Source: Streptosporangium sp. NBC_01495
GTDB lineage: Bacteria > Actinomycetota > Actinomycetes > Streptosporangiales > Streptosporangiaceae
Assembly (NCBI RefSeq): GCF_036250735.1
Contig: NZ_CP109430.1
Span: 186,001-250,000 of the forward strand
Direction of reading: 5' to 3'
Length of the DNA: 64,000 bases
Position numbers and translations under genes: made by a program. Positions within the stretch are counted from its first letter, which is position 1, and every line of letters starts with the position of its first letter. Of the stretch, positions 33,312 through 46,850 are shown in pieces. The notes beneath the pieces were generated by a model, which did no database searches, was not told where the DNA came from, and saw only the letters and a program-made list of their open reading frames with translations.

Positions 33312-34247
33312 GTGAGTGCGACGACCGCCGAGGTGGAGCCGTTCGTCCATCCGGCACTGTTCTACCGCGGTGCCCGGCAGTATCTGGACGGCACCGTGCC
33401 CTTCGTCCGCGAGGGCATCGAGGCCGGAGAGCCGGTCGCGGTCGCCGTGCCGGGGCAGAACCTGAAGCTGATCCGGGCGGAGCTGGGCGCGGTGGCCGCC
33501 GAGGTGCGCTTCCTCGACATGGAGGAGGTCGGCCGCAACCCCGGGCGCATCATCCCCGCCGTCCTGTTGGCCTTCGCCGATCTCCACCCGGGGCGCAGGG
33601 TCCGCGTCGTCGGCGAGCCGGTCTGGCCGGACCGGTCGCCGACGGAGCACGGCGCGTGCCTGCAGCACGAGGCGCTGATCAATCTCGCCTTCTCGGGGCG
33701 AGACGCCACCATCCTGTGCCCGTACGACATCGACGGGCTGGGCGCCGGGATCATCGAGCTCGCCGAGGCGGCCCATCCCGTCCTCGTGGACGGCTCGGGG
33801 TCGCGTGTCAGCGCCGGTTACGCGCCGGAACGCGTCATCCGCGAGTGCGGCGGGCCGTTGCCCGAGCCGCTGGACGTCGACGTCCTCCCCTTCGGCGGCG
33901 ACGACCTGTGGCGGGTGCGCGCCTTCGCCGTCCGGTACGCCGAGCGGACGGGCCTGTCGGGGGAACGCCTGGAGGACCTGCGGCTGGTCGCCAGCGAGCT
34001 GGCCGCCAACAGCCTCGAACACGGAGGTGGCTCCGGGGTCGTACGGATCTGGACAGAGGGCCGCCGGGTCGTCTTCGACGTCAGCGACTCCGGCCACATC
34101 ACCGATCCCCTCGCGGGACGCCGCCCGGCCGACTCCCGGCAGCGGGGTTCGCGGGGACTGCTCGTGACCAACCTCCTCGGCGACCTGGTCCGCGTCCACA
34201 CCGGGGAGGGCGGGACCACCGTCCGCGTGTACTTCGACGTCCCCTAG
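33312..34247 (+). CDS. RsbA-type anti-sigma regulator: MEDS sensor plus HATPase domain
   Basis: This 311-residue protein has an N-terminal MEDS domain (FVHPALFYRGARQYLDGTVP and ATILCPYDIDGL, residues ~10-165) and a C-terminal serine-kinase-type ATPase (LRLVASELAANSLEHGGGSG with the N-box, FDVSDSGHITDPL with the G1 box, GSRGLLVTNLLGDLV). This is the RsbA architecture that controls anti-sigma/anti-anti-sigma switches of SigB/SigF-type sigma factors. GTG start with GGAG at 8-11 bases. Its TAG stop is formed by the left end of MITE-like copy 2. The partner sigma is not in the immediate vicinity. Confidence 0.9.
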   Translation: MSATTAEVEPFVHPALFYRGARQYLDGTVPFVREGIEAGEPVAVAVPGQNLKLIRAELGAVAAEVRFLDMEEVGRNPGRIIPAVLLAFADLHPGRRVRVVGEPVWPDRSPTEHGACLQHEALINLAFSGRDATILCPYDIDGLGAGIIELAEAAHPVLVDGSGSRVSAGYAPERVIRECGGPLPEPLDVDVLPFGGDDLWRVRAFAVRYAERTGLSGERLEDLRLVASELAANSLEHGGGSGVVRIWTEGRRVVFDVSDSGHITDPLAGRRPADSRQRGSRGLLVTNLLGDLVRVHTGEGGTTVRVYFDVP

Positions 34248-34374
34248 TGCTGCGTTCCTCACTGGAAGTGCAGATCCCCACCGGCCCGGAAGGTTGAGGG
34301 CGGGAAAGGCCACCCCAGCAACCTTGGGTTCTCGATCGCCTGTTCGCGACCTGCTTTGAGGAACCTCGCACTAG
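34244..34374 (-). mobile_element. 131-bp MITE-like element, copy 2 (inverted)
   Basis: It has the same length, the same CTAG ends and 127 of 131 identical positions to copy 1 in reverse orientation. The left CTAG overlaps the TAG stop of the MEDS/ATPase gene. The two copies bracket exactly two divergent genes (2.2 kb) at their 3' ends. Confidence 0.85.
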
Positions 34375-34442
34375 ACGGGCCTTTCGCGGTCTTCCCCTGA
34401 TACCGGTGATCAGCCGGACGAGCCCGGCGCTCTCGTGGACGG

Positions 34443-34991
34443 TCAGTGGCCGCCGAACCAGCCGGGGACGTCGAGGCGGAAGACGTCCTCCGGGGTCACG
34501 GCGCGCAGGTCGGACTCCAGGGCGCGCAGGCGGTCCTCGCCGAGGGTCCTCGCCCAGCCCGCGCGCAGGTCCTCGAAGATGCGCGCCGACCGGACGAGGC
34601 TGTCGACGCCCCGCTCGGTGAGCCGCACGATCTTGCGGCGGGCGTCGCCGGGATCGGAGCCGCGCTCGACGTAGCCCAGGTGCTCCAGGGTGTCGACCGT
34701 CTTGCCCGCCGCCTGCTTGGAGACGCCCAGCCGCCGGCCGAGTTCCACGGCCGTGGTGCCCTCGGAACCGATCGCCTGAAGGACGAAGCCGTGCATCGGC
34801 CGCATGTCCGGGTGCCCCTGGCGGGCGAGCTCCGCGTGGAGCTCGTCGATGAGCACCCGGAAGCCGAGGAAGAGCCGGAGCGGGAGCTCGAAGCCCGGAG
34901 GGTCGGCCGCCACGATCGCCTCCCGGCTCGACGCTTCGACAATGGTGTTGTCGAGCTTAGGGACTGCCGCCGTACCTGTCATCTGCGGCAC
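34443..34991 (-). CDS. MarR-family transcriptional regulator
   Basis: This 182-residue winged-helix protein has GTTAVELGRRLGVSKQAAGK (recognition helix), VDTLEHLGYVERGSDPGDAR and KIVRLTERG (wing). The start is uncertain: ATG at 34982 or earlier, or GTG at 34913. A perfect TCGACAA-TGGTG-TTGTCGA dyad (34936-34954) lies inside the longer reading and would be a promoter-proximal operator for the shorter one. It is upstream of a 59-bp repeat array and 0.9 kb from the NRPS gene, whose local regulator it could be. Confidence 0.85.
   Translation of the reverse strand: MPQMTGTAAVPKLDNTIVEASSREAIVAADPPGFELPLRLFLGFRVLIDELHAELARQGHPDMRPMHGFVLQAIGSEGTTAVELGRRLGVSKQAAGKTVDTLEHLGYVERGSDPGDARRKIVRLTERGVDSLVRSARIFEDLRAGWARTLGEDRLRALESDLRAVTPEDVFRLDVPGWFGGH
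34936..34954. promoter_or_regulatory. Possible MarR operator
   Basis: TCGACAA and TTGTCGA are perfect inverted half-sites with a 5-base centre. The size fits a MarR dimer site. The position argues for a start at 34913. Confidence 0.4.
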
Positions 34992-35169
34992 ATCCGTCGC
35001 GGAGGGGCGGGGCGGTCGCCGTACCCGTCGTCCGCGGCGTGCTGGAGGCGCGTGCGTTACGGAGGATCGGGCGGTCGCCGCGTTCGTCGTCCGCGATGTG
35101 CTGGAGATGCGTGCGTTACGGAGGATCGGGCGGTCGCCGCGTTCGTCGTCCGCGGCGCGGCGGTGGCGC
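34991..35169. repeat. Three tandem ~59-bp repeats upstream of the MarR gene
   Basis: Units start at 34991, 35051 and 35110. The second and third share the near-identical run CGTGCGTTACGGAGGATCGG plus the following GCGGTCGCCGCGTTCGTCGT, while the first is more diverged. A 59-bp unit is not a multiple of three, so it is not an in-frame protein repeat. Confidence 0.85.
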
Positions 35170-35171
35170 TC

Positions 35172-35627
35172 CTACCGTGCGCGTCCGTCGGGGCGGCGCT
35201 GGTCCTGGAGCCACTTGTCGGTCTGGCGTGTCGCGTTGGGCGCGGCGGCGGTGCCGGGCGAGCGGCGGGTGGCGCGGGTCTCGGTCACGGTGAAGTCCGC
35301 CACCACGTGCCGGTTGTGCAGCAGGAAGCCGACGACGCCCGCGATCGCCTGCACGCTGTCGCCCGCTCGGGCGCGGCCGGTCAGGAGGTAGACCAGCGGC
35401 GTGGACGGCTGGTCGAGGGCGAACTGGCGGCCGTGGTGGTGCGCGTCCTGGAGCGTTCTGATCGGGATCGGCCGCGAGGTGATGAACCACGCGGCGACCT
35501 CCCAGAAGGGATTCGACGCGTCGGCGTCACTGGACTCCTCGTAGCAGGTCGTGCAACCCCGGCGAGCGTCCTGCCCGTGGGGGCACGCCCAGGCGGCGAG
35601 GTCGTGCGGCATGCTGCGCTCGGACAT
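35172..35627 (-). CDS. Uncharacterised 151-residue protein with Cys/His cluster
   Basis: The ATG at 35627 (MSERSMPHDLAAWACPHG) gives 151 residues; the frame is open to 35714 without support. The N-terminal ACPHGQDARRGCTTCYEE (C, H, C, C) looks like a small zinc knuckle. The rest has one weakly hydrophobic helix (VQAIAGVVGFLLHNRHVVAD) and a low-complexity basic tail. I do not recognise the family. It is divergent from the NRPS gene. Confidence 0.6.
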   Translation of the reverse strand: MSERSMPHDLAAWACPHGQDARRGCTTCYEESSDADASNPFWEVAAWFITSRPIPIRTLQDAHHHGRQFALDQPSTPLVYLLTGRARAGDSVQAIAGVVGFLLHNRHVVADFTVTETRATRRSPGTAAAPNATRQTDKWLQDQRRPDGRAR

Positions 35628-35939
35628 GAGCTGACCGTACCTTCCCGTACCGAGAGACCGGAGCTTCCCCCGTTCCCACGCGCCGGGGCACCATGTTTTC
35701 ACCGGCGTTTTCACCGGATCCTGGTGAGGGGCGTCACCCCTTTTCCGCTGCCGGAAGTGGCCAGTGGACCTTGGTGGAGTCGTTGATCCCCTCGGGATAC
35801 CTTCTTTTCTGTTCTGCGCACACTGGGGTGCGCATCCGATGGTTTCTGTGGATTCATCGTGAGCGCGCCGCGCCCCCTCACCCCGGCGCCGCGCCGTCCC
35901 GGCGTACCCGCGGAGACATCGTCACAGGGGGATGAGGCC
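35628..35939. promoter_or_regulatory. Divergent promoter region upstream of the NRPS-MFS gene
   Basis: No gene is seen in this 312-bp gap. An inverted repeat TGCGCAC-N6-GTGCGCA lies at 35815-35834, about 105 bp before the NRPS start, and is a candidate operator. No iron box (TTAGGTTAGGCTAACCTAA-like) is visible. Confidence 0.4.
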
Positions 35940-41663
<5,724 letters not shown>

Positions 41664-41910
41664 CCGGCGGGGTGGGACGCGACCGCGCCGGGAAACCGGC
41701 GGCGGAGCCTGGAGACCGTTCTCCTCTCGCACGACGACTCCGGGCGCGGTCCCCTCCGACCGGACGACAGGGGTACCTCCAGGGCCCTGGAATATCTGCG
41801 TATTTAGCTGTTTCTGCAGCTCATCGAGAGAAAGCAATGATCTTGGCGGCGTTTCACGGGCGCCGGGGCGGGCATCGGATCGGTCTGGGGGTCATCGAAC
41901 GGGGGGACGC

Positions 41911-43140
41911 ATGACGCGCGGGTTCGACGCGTCCGCTCACTACGGGCGGCGCATCGCCGACGTCCACGACGACGGCATCACGGTGAAGGACCCACCCGGG
42001 GTCGCGGGCGGGCACCCGGCGGCCTCCGGTTTCCCGGTGCCCCCGGGACTCTCCGAATTCCCCCCGTCCCCGTCGCGCTCGAAGCGGAGCCTCCCGAGCC
42101 CCAAGGCCGGCAGGGCCCCGGCGCTGCCCGCCGTGCGGGGCCCAATCACCTCCCTGCTCTTCGAACGGCTGGCACGCCCGCCGCACCGCTTCGGCCTCCT
42201 CTCGCTCCCGCTCCTGTCGTTCCCGGCCCGTTTCGCGGGCCCGGTCCTCGTGGACGAGGACGTGCAGCTGGCGCTCTTCGTCTGTTACGAGCTGTACTAC
42301 CGGGGCTTCGACGGCGTGGACGATCGGTGGGAGTGGAACCCCTCCCTGCTGGAGGTACGGGAGATCTTGGAGGCGCGCTTCGAGGAGGGGCTGGCGCGGG
42401 CGGTGCCGTACCCACCCGCCTCCCGGCCGGAGCAGACGTGCCAGGCCCTGGCCGAGCTGGTGGCCGCCGCCGTCGACGGCCCCGACCTGGCGGGGTTCCT
42501 CCAGCGGCAGGCCGACCTCGCGCAGTTCCGTGAGTTCGTCGCGCACCGGTCGATCCACCACCTCAAGGAGGCCGACCCGTACACCCCGGCGATTCCCCGC
42601 CTGAGCGGCCGTACCAAGGCGGCGCCGGCGGAGATCCAGGCGGGCGCGTACGGCGGGGGTGCCGAGCGGATGCGCTCGGAGCTGTTTCGGACCACCATGC
42701 GCGAACTGGACATGGACGACTCCTACGGCGCCTACCTCGACCGGGTCCCGGCGATCACGCTGGCGGTCTCCAACACCCTGTCGCTGTTCGAGCTGCACCG
42801 GCGCCACCTCGGAGCGCTGCTGGGCCACCTGGCGGCGTTCGAGATGACCTCCTCGGTCCCCGACCACCTCCACTCCCTGGGCCTGCGCAGGCTGGACGGG
42901 GACGAGGCGGCGAGCCGTTTCCACGACGAGCACGTACGCGCCGACGCCGTCCACGAGCAGACCGCCGCGCACGACATGTGCGGCGAATTCGCGACGCTAC
43001 ACCCCTCACGGGCCGGCGACGTCCTGTACGGGGCGGCCTGCGCGCTGACCCTGGACCGGCTCTTCGCCGAGCACGTCATGAGCCACTGGCGTCGCGGCAC
43101 CTCGTCACTGCGGGAGGCGGGTGCGGCGACGAGGTCGTGA
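41911..43140 (+). CDS. Heme-oxygenase-like (HDO / iron-containing redox enzyme) family protein, incomplete metal site
   Basis: The protein has 409 residues from the ATG at 41911 (GGGGGG upstream). After a Pro-rich N-terminus (~1-85), the all-helical HDO domain runs from ~90 to 400. The ligand motif HxxxDxxH is present (His341, Asp345, His348) and Glu311 in LAAFEMTSS. The first-half motif, which I recall in relatives as a DEYGGG...MH pattern, here reads GAYGGGAERMR: Ala246 and Arg255 stand where Glu and His ligands are expected. So one iron site may be lost. HDO enzymes oxidise or cleave amino-acid-derived substrates; pairing with the serine-type NRPS suggests tailoring. It follows the NRPS gene in the same direction after 247 bp. 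Confidence 0.82.
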   Translation: MTRGFDASAHYGRRIADVHDDGITVKDPPGVAGGHPAASGFPVPPGLSEFPPSPSRSKRSLPSPKAGRAPALPAVRGPITSLLFERLARPPHRFGLLSLPLLSFPARFAGPVLVDEDVQLALFVCYELYYRGFDGVDDRWEWNPSLLEVREILEARFEEGLARAVPYPPASRPEQTCQALAELVAAAVDGPDLAGFLQRQADLAQFREFVAHRSIHHLKEADPYTPAIPRLSGRTKAAPAEIQAGAYGGGAERMRSELFRTTMRELDMDDSYGAYLDRVPAITLAVSNTLSLFELHRRHLGALLGHLAAFEMTSSVPDHLHSLGLRRLDGDEAASRFHDEHVRADAVHEQTAAHDMCGEFATLHPSRAGDVLYGAACALTLDRLFAEHVMSHWRRGTSSLREAGAATRS

Positions 43141-43142
43141 CC

Positions 43143-43342
43143 GGCCCCGGCCCCGACCCCGCCCCCTGGTCTCGCGGTCGGCCCGATCCCGCTCCCCGGT
43201 CTCGCGGTCGACCCCGGTCCCGACCTCGATCCCGCCTCTCGGCCCCGACTCCGCCCCTGGTCTCGCGGTCGGCCCGATCCCGCTCCCCGGTCTCGCGGTC
43301 GACCCCGGATCCGGCCCCGATCCCGGTCTCGCGGTCGACCAC
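43143..43342. repeat. Direct repeats with 91-bp period between HDO and hemerythrin genes
   Basis: A ~54-bp block beginning CCCCTGGTCTCGCGGTCGG occurs at about 43163 and again 91 bp later. GGTCTCGCGGTCG occurs five times in all. It is non-coding and lies between convergent genes. Confidence 0.85.
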
Positions 43343-43375
43343 CACTGACGGGATCGGCGGGGGAGAGGCCGTACC

Positions 43376-43966
43376 TCAGCCGCCCTGCCCGCGCATGGCC
43401 TGGCGGATCGCGTCGCGGGTCCGGTCCACGATCGCCAAGGGCGGCCCGAACAGCAGGTTCATGACCACCGACTCCGTACCCGGGTGCGGGTGGGTCGGCG
43501 CCAGCGCCTCGGCCGCCCTCACCCCGGCCGCCATGGCCCGGCGCTCGGCCACGCTCGTCCGGGCGCGCAACCGGGCGAACTCGTAGCGCTCCTCGGCGCG
43601 GGCGTGGGCCAGCACCGCCGCCCGCAACACCTGGAGATGCTCGGAGAACTCGGGGTGCCCGGTGCCCAGCTTCTCCAGGTCGACGAGCAGCTGCTTCGCC
43701 TCCTTCTCCTCGGCGAGGCGTTCGTCGACCACCTCGTTCCCGTCCTCGATCGTGATACGCGCGTAGGGATGCACGACCTCCTCCTCGGCGGTCTCGTGCA
43801 CGGCCAGCATCCGTACGAGGCGCTGGAAGGCCTCGGCCCGCTGTGTCCCGGCGGAGGCCTCCTCGACCTCGTCGAACAAATCCCTGATCGTCGCGTGCTG
43901 GCGCACCAGCAGGTCCACGACGTCGTTCTCGCTCATCGGCTCGGGCACGGTCTGACGGTCGTTCAT
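43376..43966 (-). CDS. Hemerythrin-domain protein
   Basis: The protein has 196 residues from the ATG at 43966 (AAGGGGG upstream). The hemerythrin four-helix pattern is present: LVRQHATIRDLFDEVEEA, RMLAVHETAEEEVVHPYARI and LHAR-type helix VLAHARAEERYEFARLRART, which give the His/Glu ligands of a di-iron site. A C-terminal helix follows (GPPLAIVDRTRDAIRQAMRG). It probably senses or stores O2, NO or iron in the cytoplasm. It is not linked to the NRPS transcript, since it is convergent with the HDO gene. Confidence 0.88.
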   Translation of the reverse strand: MNDRQTVPEPMSENDVVDLLVRQHATIRDLFDEVEEASAGTQRAEAFQRLVRMLAVHETAEEEVVHPYARITIEDGNEVVDERLAEEKEAKQLLVDLEKLGTGHPEFSEHLQVLRAAVLAHARAEERYEFARLRARTSVAERRAMAAGVRAAEALAPTHPHPGTESVVMNLLFGPPLAIVDRTRDAIRQAMRGQGG

Positions 43967-44156
43967 GGATCCCCCTTCGTCCACCAGGTGGATTACCCCC
44001 ACCTGGGCACCGAAACCCGGGGACCGGCGCGGCGGTGTCACGGACGGGCGGACGCCGGGAGCCGGGCCCACCGCGCGGGCCGCCCGCCGGACGGCGACTC
44101 CACCCGGCCGCACGCGTGTCGCGATCCGGGGACCGCGGGTGCCGGGTGAGCCGCCG

Positions 44157-44591
44157 TCAGACGGTGATCCACTCGGTGACGACCGTCGCGTCCCCGAGAC
44201 GGCAGCGGAGGCTGAACGGCCCCGGGGGAACGTCCTCGTAGATGAACCTGCCCAGGTCGTCGGCCGCCAGCGTGACCGGACGGCCCCCGAGGACCTCGAC
44301 CTCCAGGTGGCGCGGCGGCATCAGCTGGCCCACCACACGGCCGCCGGTGGCGGTCACGGTGACCTCCAGGTCGACGGTGAGCCCGGCGCCCTGGAAGGTC
44401 AGTATGCGAGGCTGCCCCTCACCCCGCACCTGTGAGGGCCCGCTCAGGGAGTCGAAGACCAGCTCGGCCAGCTCGGCGTCGAGCGTGCGCAGCGTGAAGG
44501 CCTCGACCGCGATCTGCAGGAGATGCGAGGGAACGGGATCGAACAGCTCGATGGCGCGGCGCAGCTCCGCCTCCAGCTCGTCGTCGCTCAC
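44157..44591 (-). CDS. Uncharacterised beta-sandwich protein coupled to an ECF sigma factor
   Basis: This 144-residue protein has an N-terminal helical region (DDELEAELRRAIELFDPVPS and LLQIAVEAFTLRTLDAELAE), then a predicted beta-sandwich (TVDLEVTVTATGGRVVGQLM, RFIYEDVPPGPFSLRCRLGD) that resembles carboxypeptidase-regulatory/transthyretin-like domains. The GTG start overlaps the sigma stop by 4 bp, so it is translationally coupled. Position and architecture suggest an anti-sigma or sensor partner without a membrane segment. I recall similar small proteins beside sigma factors near CHAT and subtilase genes; no experimental function is known to me. Confidence 0.75.
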   Translation of the reverse strand: MSDDELEAELRRAIELFDPVPSHLLQIAVEAFTLRTLDAELAELVFDSLSGPSQVRGEGQPRILTFQGAGLTVDLEVTVTATGGRVVGQLMPPRHLEVEVLGGRPVTLAADDLGRFIYEDVPPGPFSLRCRLGDATVVTEWITV

Positions 44592-45166
44592 TGGAACCCC
44601 CGCTTGCCCATGAGGCCGCGCAGCCGTCGCAGGCAGCGCTGCCTGATCGGCCCGATGCTCCCGACGGCGATGCCGAGCGTCGCCGACACCTCCTGGTAGC
44701 TGAACGGCGGCGAGGTCGTGAGCAGGCGCAGCAACCGCTGGCAGCTCTCACCGAGCTCCTGGAAGGCCTGCCAGGCCGCTCGCGCCCGCTCCCGCTCTCT
44801 CTCGGCGTCCTCCGAGTCGATCAGCGCCTGCTCCGGCGTGCGGTCGTCGACGACGCGGTCGAACATCTCCGGATCGCCGCTCGGCGAGACCCGCCGGGCG
44901 GCCCTGATCACCTTGATGCACTCGTTCCGCGCGGTGCTGGCCAGCCACGCGCCGACCCTGTCGGGCTCGCGGATCCGCGTGAGGTTCTGTGCGAGCCGGA
45001 ACCAGGTCGTCTGGTAGACCTCCTGCGCGTCCGCGTCCCTCAGCCCGTGGGCGCGCACGACGGACCACACGAGGGGGCTGAGGCCCTCCACCAGGGATTT
45101 CCACGCGGCGGCGTCGTCCCCCTCCACCGCGGCGCGGAAGAGGATGCCAATCGAGTCTCGATCCAC
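44588..45166 (-). CDS. ECF-type RNA polymerase sigma factor
   Basis: The protein has 192 residues from the GTG at 45166 with AAGGGGAC upstream. Region 2 runs through GLRDADAQEVYQTTWFRLAQ and DRVGAWLASTARNECIKVIR, and region 4 through LTTSPPFSYQEVSATLGIAV then GSIGPIRQRCLRRLRGL. It lies between the intracellular subtilase gene (66 bp upstream) and the beta-sandwich protein, all on the minus strand, and it is 3.3 kb from the CHAT gene. It probably drives expression of this protease module. Confidence 0.92.
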   Translation of the reverse strand: MDRDSIGILFRAAVEGDDAAAWKSLVEGLSPLVWSVVRAHGLRDADAQEVYQTTWFRLAQNLTRIREPDRVGAWLASTARNECIKVIRAARRVSPSGDPEMFDRVVDDRTPEQALIDSEDAERERERARAAWQAFQELGESCQRLLRLLTTSPPFSYQEVSATLGIAVGSIGPIRQRCLRRLRGLMGKRGFQ

Positions 45167-45232
45167 GGTGACGTCCCCTTGCTTTCGGGACTGTCATCGT
45201 ACGCCGGAGGGCCGATCCGCCCGCACTGGTTT

Positions 45233-46702
45233 TCAGCGTGTGACCGGAACACTTTGCACGCTCTGAGGTGTCCAGGTGGTGGGAATGAGGGCAGGGGTGG
45301 GGATGCTCTGCAGGATGCCGATGGGGGTTTCGTCCAGAAGTTTTCTGGCGGCCTCCCGGGAGCCGATCCCCTTGTTCAGCATCATGTAGTTGGCGATCAT
45401 GCCGGCCACCAGGGGGGTGGAGAAGGAGGTGCCGCTCCACTCCGCCAGTCCGTCGAACACGACCCGGTCGCGGATGGCGGTCGGCGACTTCTCCATCTTC
45501 TCGGTGAGCTCGCCCCGGTGCGGGGGGAACTGGCAGGTGCAGTCGTAGTGGAAGCCGTACCGGCAGTGCGGGAAGGTGGAGTGCTGGTAGTCGTACGCCG
45601 CAGGAGTGGGGTCCACCGCGGTGAAGGCGCTCACCAGGCGCTCACCGGGCGCGTACGTCGTCACCCACGGCCCGTGGTTGCTGAAGCAGGCGCGGTCCGC
45701 GCCGTCCTTCCTCAGTGCCCCCACCGACACGACGGCACCGGCGTAGCCGGGGTGGTCGGAGTAGGCGGCGGGCCAGAACCTCACGTCGTTGCCGTTGTTC
45801 CCCGCGGCCGCCACGAGCAGCGTCTCGGGGTGGGTCATCAGCGCGTTCATGAAGCGTTCGAGCCCCAGGAGCGTTTCCGAGTGCATGCTCGTCGTCCCCG
45901 CGGACAGGCTGATGATGTCGGGCCACTTCCCCGTCGGCAGCATTCCCCCGAGCAGCTTGTCACCCAGGTCCTTCTCGCAGATGGCGCCCGCGTTGACGAG
46001 CGTCCCGTGCACCGTGACGTCGGTGTCGGGCGCGACGGCGCTGACCAGCCCGGCGATGAAGGTGCCGTGCCCGACGTACTGCTTGAGGATGCCCTCCTCG
46101 TCGAGTTCGATCTCCTTGCCGTCGCCCTTGACGCGGTGCATCCACGGGTGCGACTTGTAGTTCTCCACCAGGCCGGTGTCGACCACGAGGACGGACACCG
46201 GCACGCTCCCCTGGCCGGAGGACTTGGCCACCGCCGGGTTGGGCGGCTCGCACCGGGCCACCGGCACCGGCTCGTCGCCGGGGCAGCAGTTCACCGCGAT
46301 GGACACGATGTGGTTCCTGGACACCATGCGGCGATTTCTGTCACGCTCCAGGTGCTCGACGGCCTTCAGCGCGTCCGACACGTCCCGGTCACCGTAGCGC
46401 TCGCTCCTGTCCGGTTCCCCGACCCGGATCCTGAGCACGCCGCCCGGACTCTTCTCCTCCTCCACCTTCACGTTCCCGGTCTGGCTGCCGCCGCGATCCC
46501 GGCTGAACGCCTTCTGGATCGTGTCGGCGACCTCTCCGGCCTCCTCCGCGCGGGCGAGGACGTAGCCCTTCTGGTAGAGGTACATGGGCTGGGAGCCCTC
46601 GAAACCCGCCGCGAGCACGACCTTCTCTCCCATGGCGTCCTGGATCTGGTCGAACTGCTCCTGGAACCTGTCTGGGAGCTTGTCTGGTGCCATATTCGCC
46701 AT
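45233..46702 (-). CDS. S8-family (subtilisin-like) serine peptidase, probably intracellular
   Basis: This 489-residue protein lacks a signal peptide. The catalytic triad and oxyanion residues are intact: Asp175 (LVVDTGL), His212 (GHGTFIAG), Asn302 (AAGNNG) and Ser426 (SGTSFSTPLVAG). An N-terminal ~150-residue extension, with an EEAGEVADTIQKAFSRDR helix and HIVSIAVNCCPG, may be a prodomain or sensor. A Cys/His insertion (HCRYGFHYDCTC, ~379-390) precedes the Ser motif. It is upstream of the ECF sigma gene on the same strand and originally faced the CHAT-protease gene; a TnpB gene now separates them. Module role inferred. Confidence 0.92.
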   Translation of the reverse strand: MANMAPDKLPDRFQEQFDQIQDAMGEKVVLAAGFEGSQPMYLYQKGYVLARAEEAGEVADTIQKAFSRDRGGSQTGNVKVEEEKSPGGVLRIRVGEPDRSERYGDRDVSDALKAVEHLERDRNRRMVSRNHIVSIAVNCCPGDEPVPVARCEPPNPAVAKSSGQGSVPVSVLVVDTGLVENYKSHPWMHRVKGDGKEIELDEEGILKQYVGHGTFIAGLVSAVAPDTDVTVHGTLVNAGAICEKDLGDKLLGGMLPTGKWPDIISLSAGTTSMHSETLLGLERFMNALMTHPETLLVAAAGNNGNDVRFWPAAYSDHPGYAGAVVSVGALRKDGADRACFSNHGPWVTTYAPGERLVSAFTAVDPTPAAYDYQHSTFPHCRYGFHYDCTCQFPPHRGELTEKMEKSPTAIRDRVVFDGLAEWSGTSFSTPLVAGMIANYMMLNKGIGSREAARKLLDETPIGILQSIPTPALIPTTWTPQSVQSVPVTR

Positions 46703-46850
46703 CCTTGTCTCGGAGGTGTCCTGACGTCACCCTGGGTTAAGAGCCACCGGACACCTCGGTGATACACCGTTCGTTGATTCTCAGTGTTTCTTTGTGAGGG
46801 TCAGCGAGCTGCCGCGTTGCCGGGGCAGCGTTCTCCCTGGCGGGAGTTCC
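46700..46850 (-). ncRNA. Expected reRNA (omega RNA) region of the TnpB element
   Basis: No covariance model can be run here. The call rests on the known position of reRNAs at the tnpB 3' end and the following transposon right end. The stretch after the stop includes a CACC-GAGGTG hairpin at about 46752-46764. The guide would be the flanking sequence just beyond the right end; its exact border cannot be fixed. Confidence 0.35.

Noticed and set aside
43143..43342. CRISPR-like array among the GGTCTCGCGGTCG repeats
   Set aside because: Repeats are tandem and irregular, spacers are themselves repeated, and no cas gene is present.
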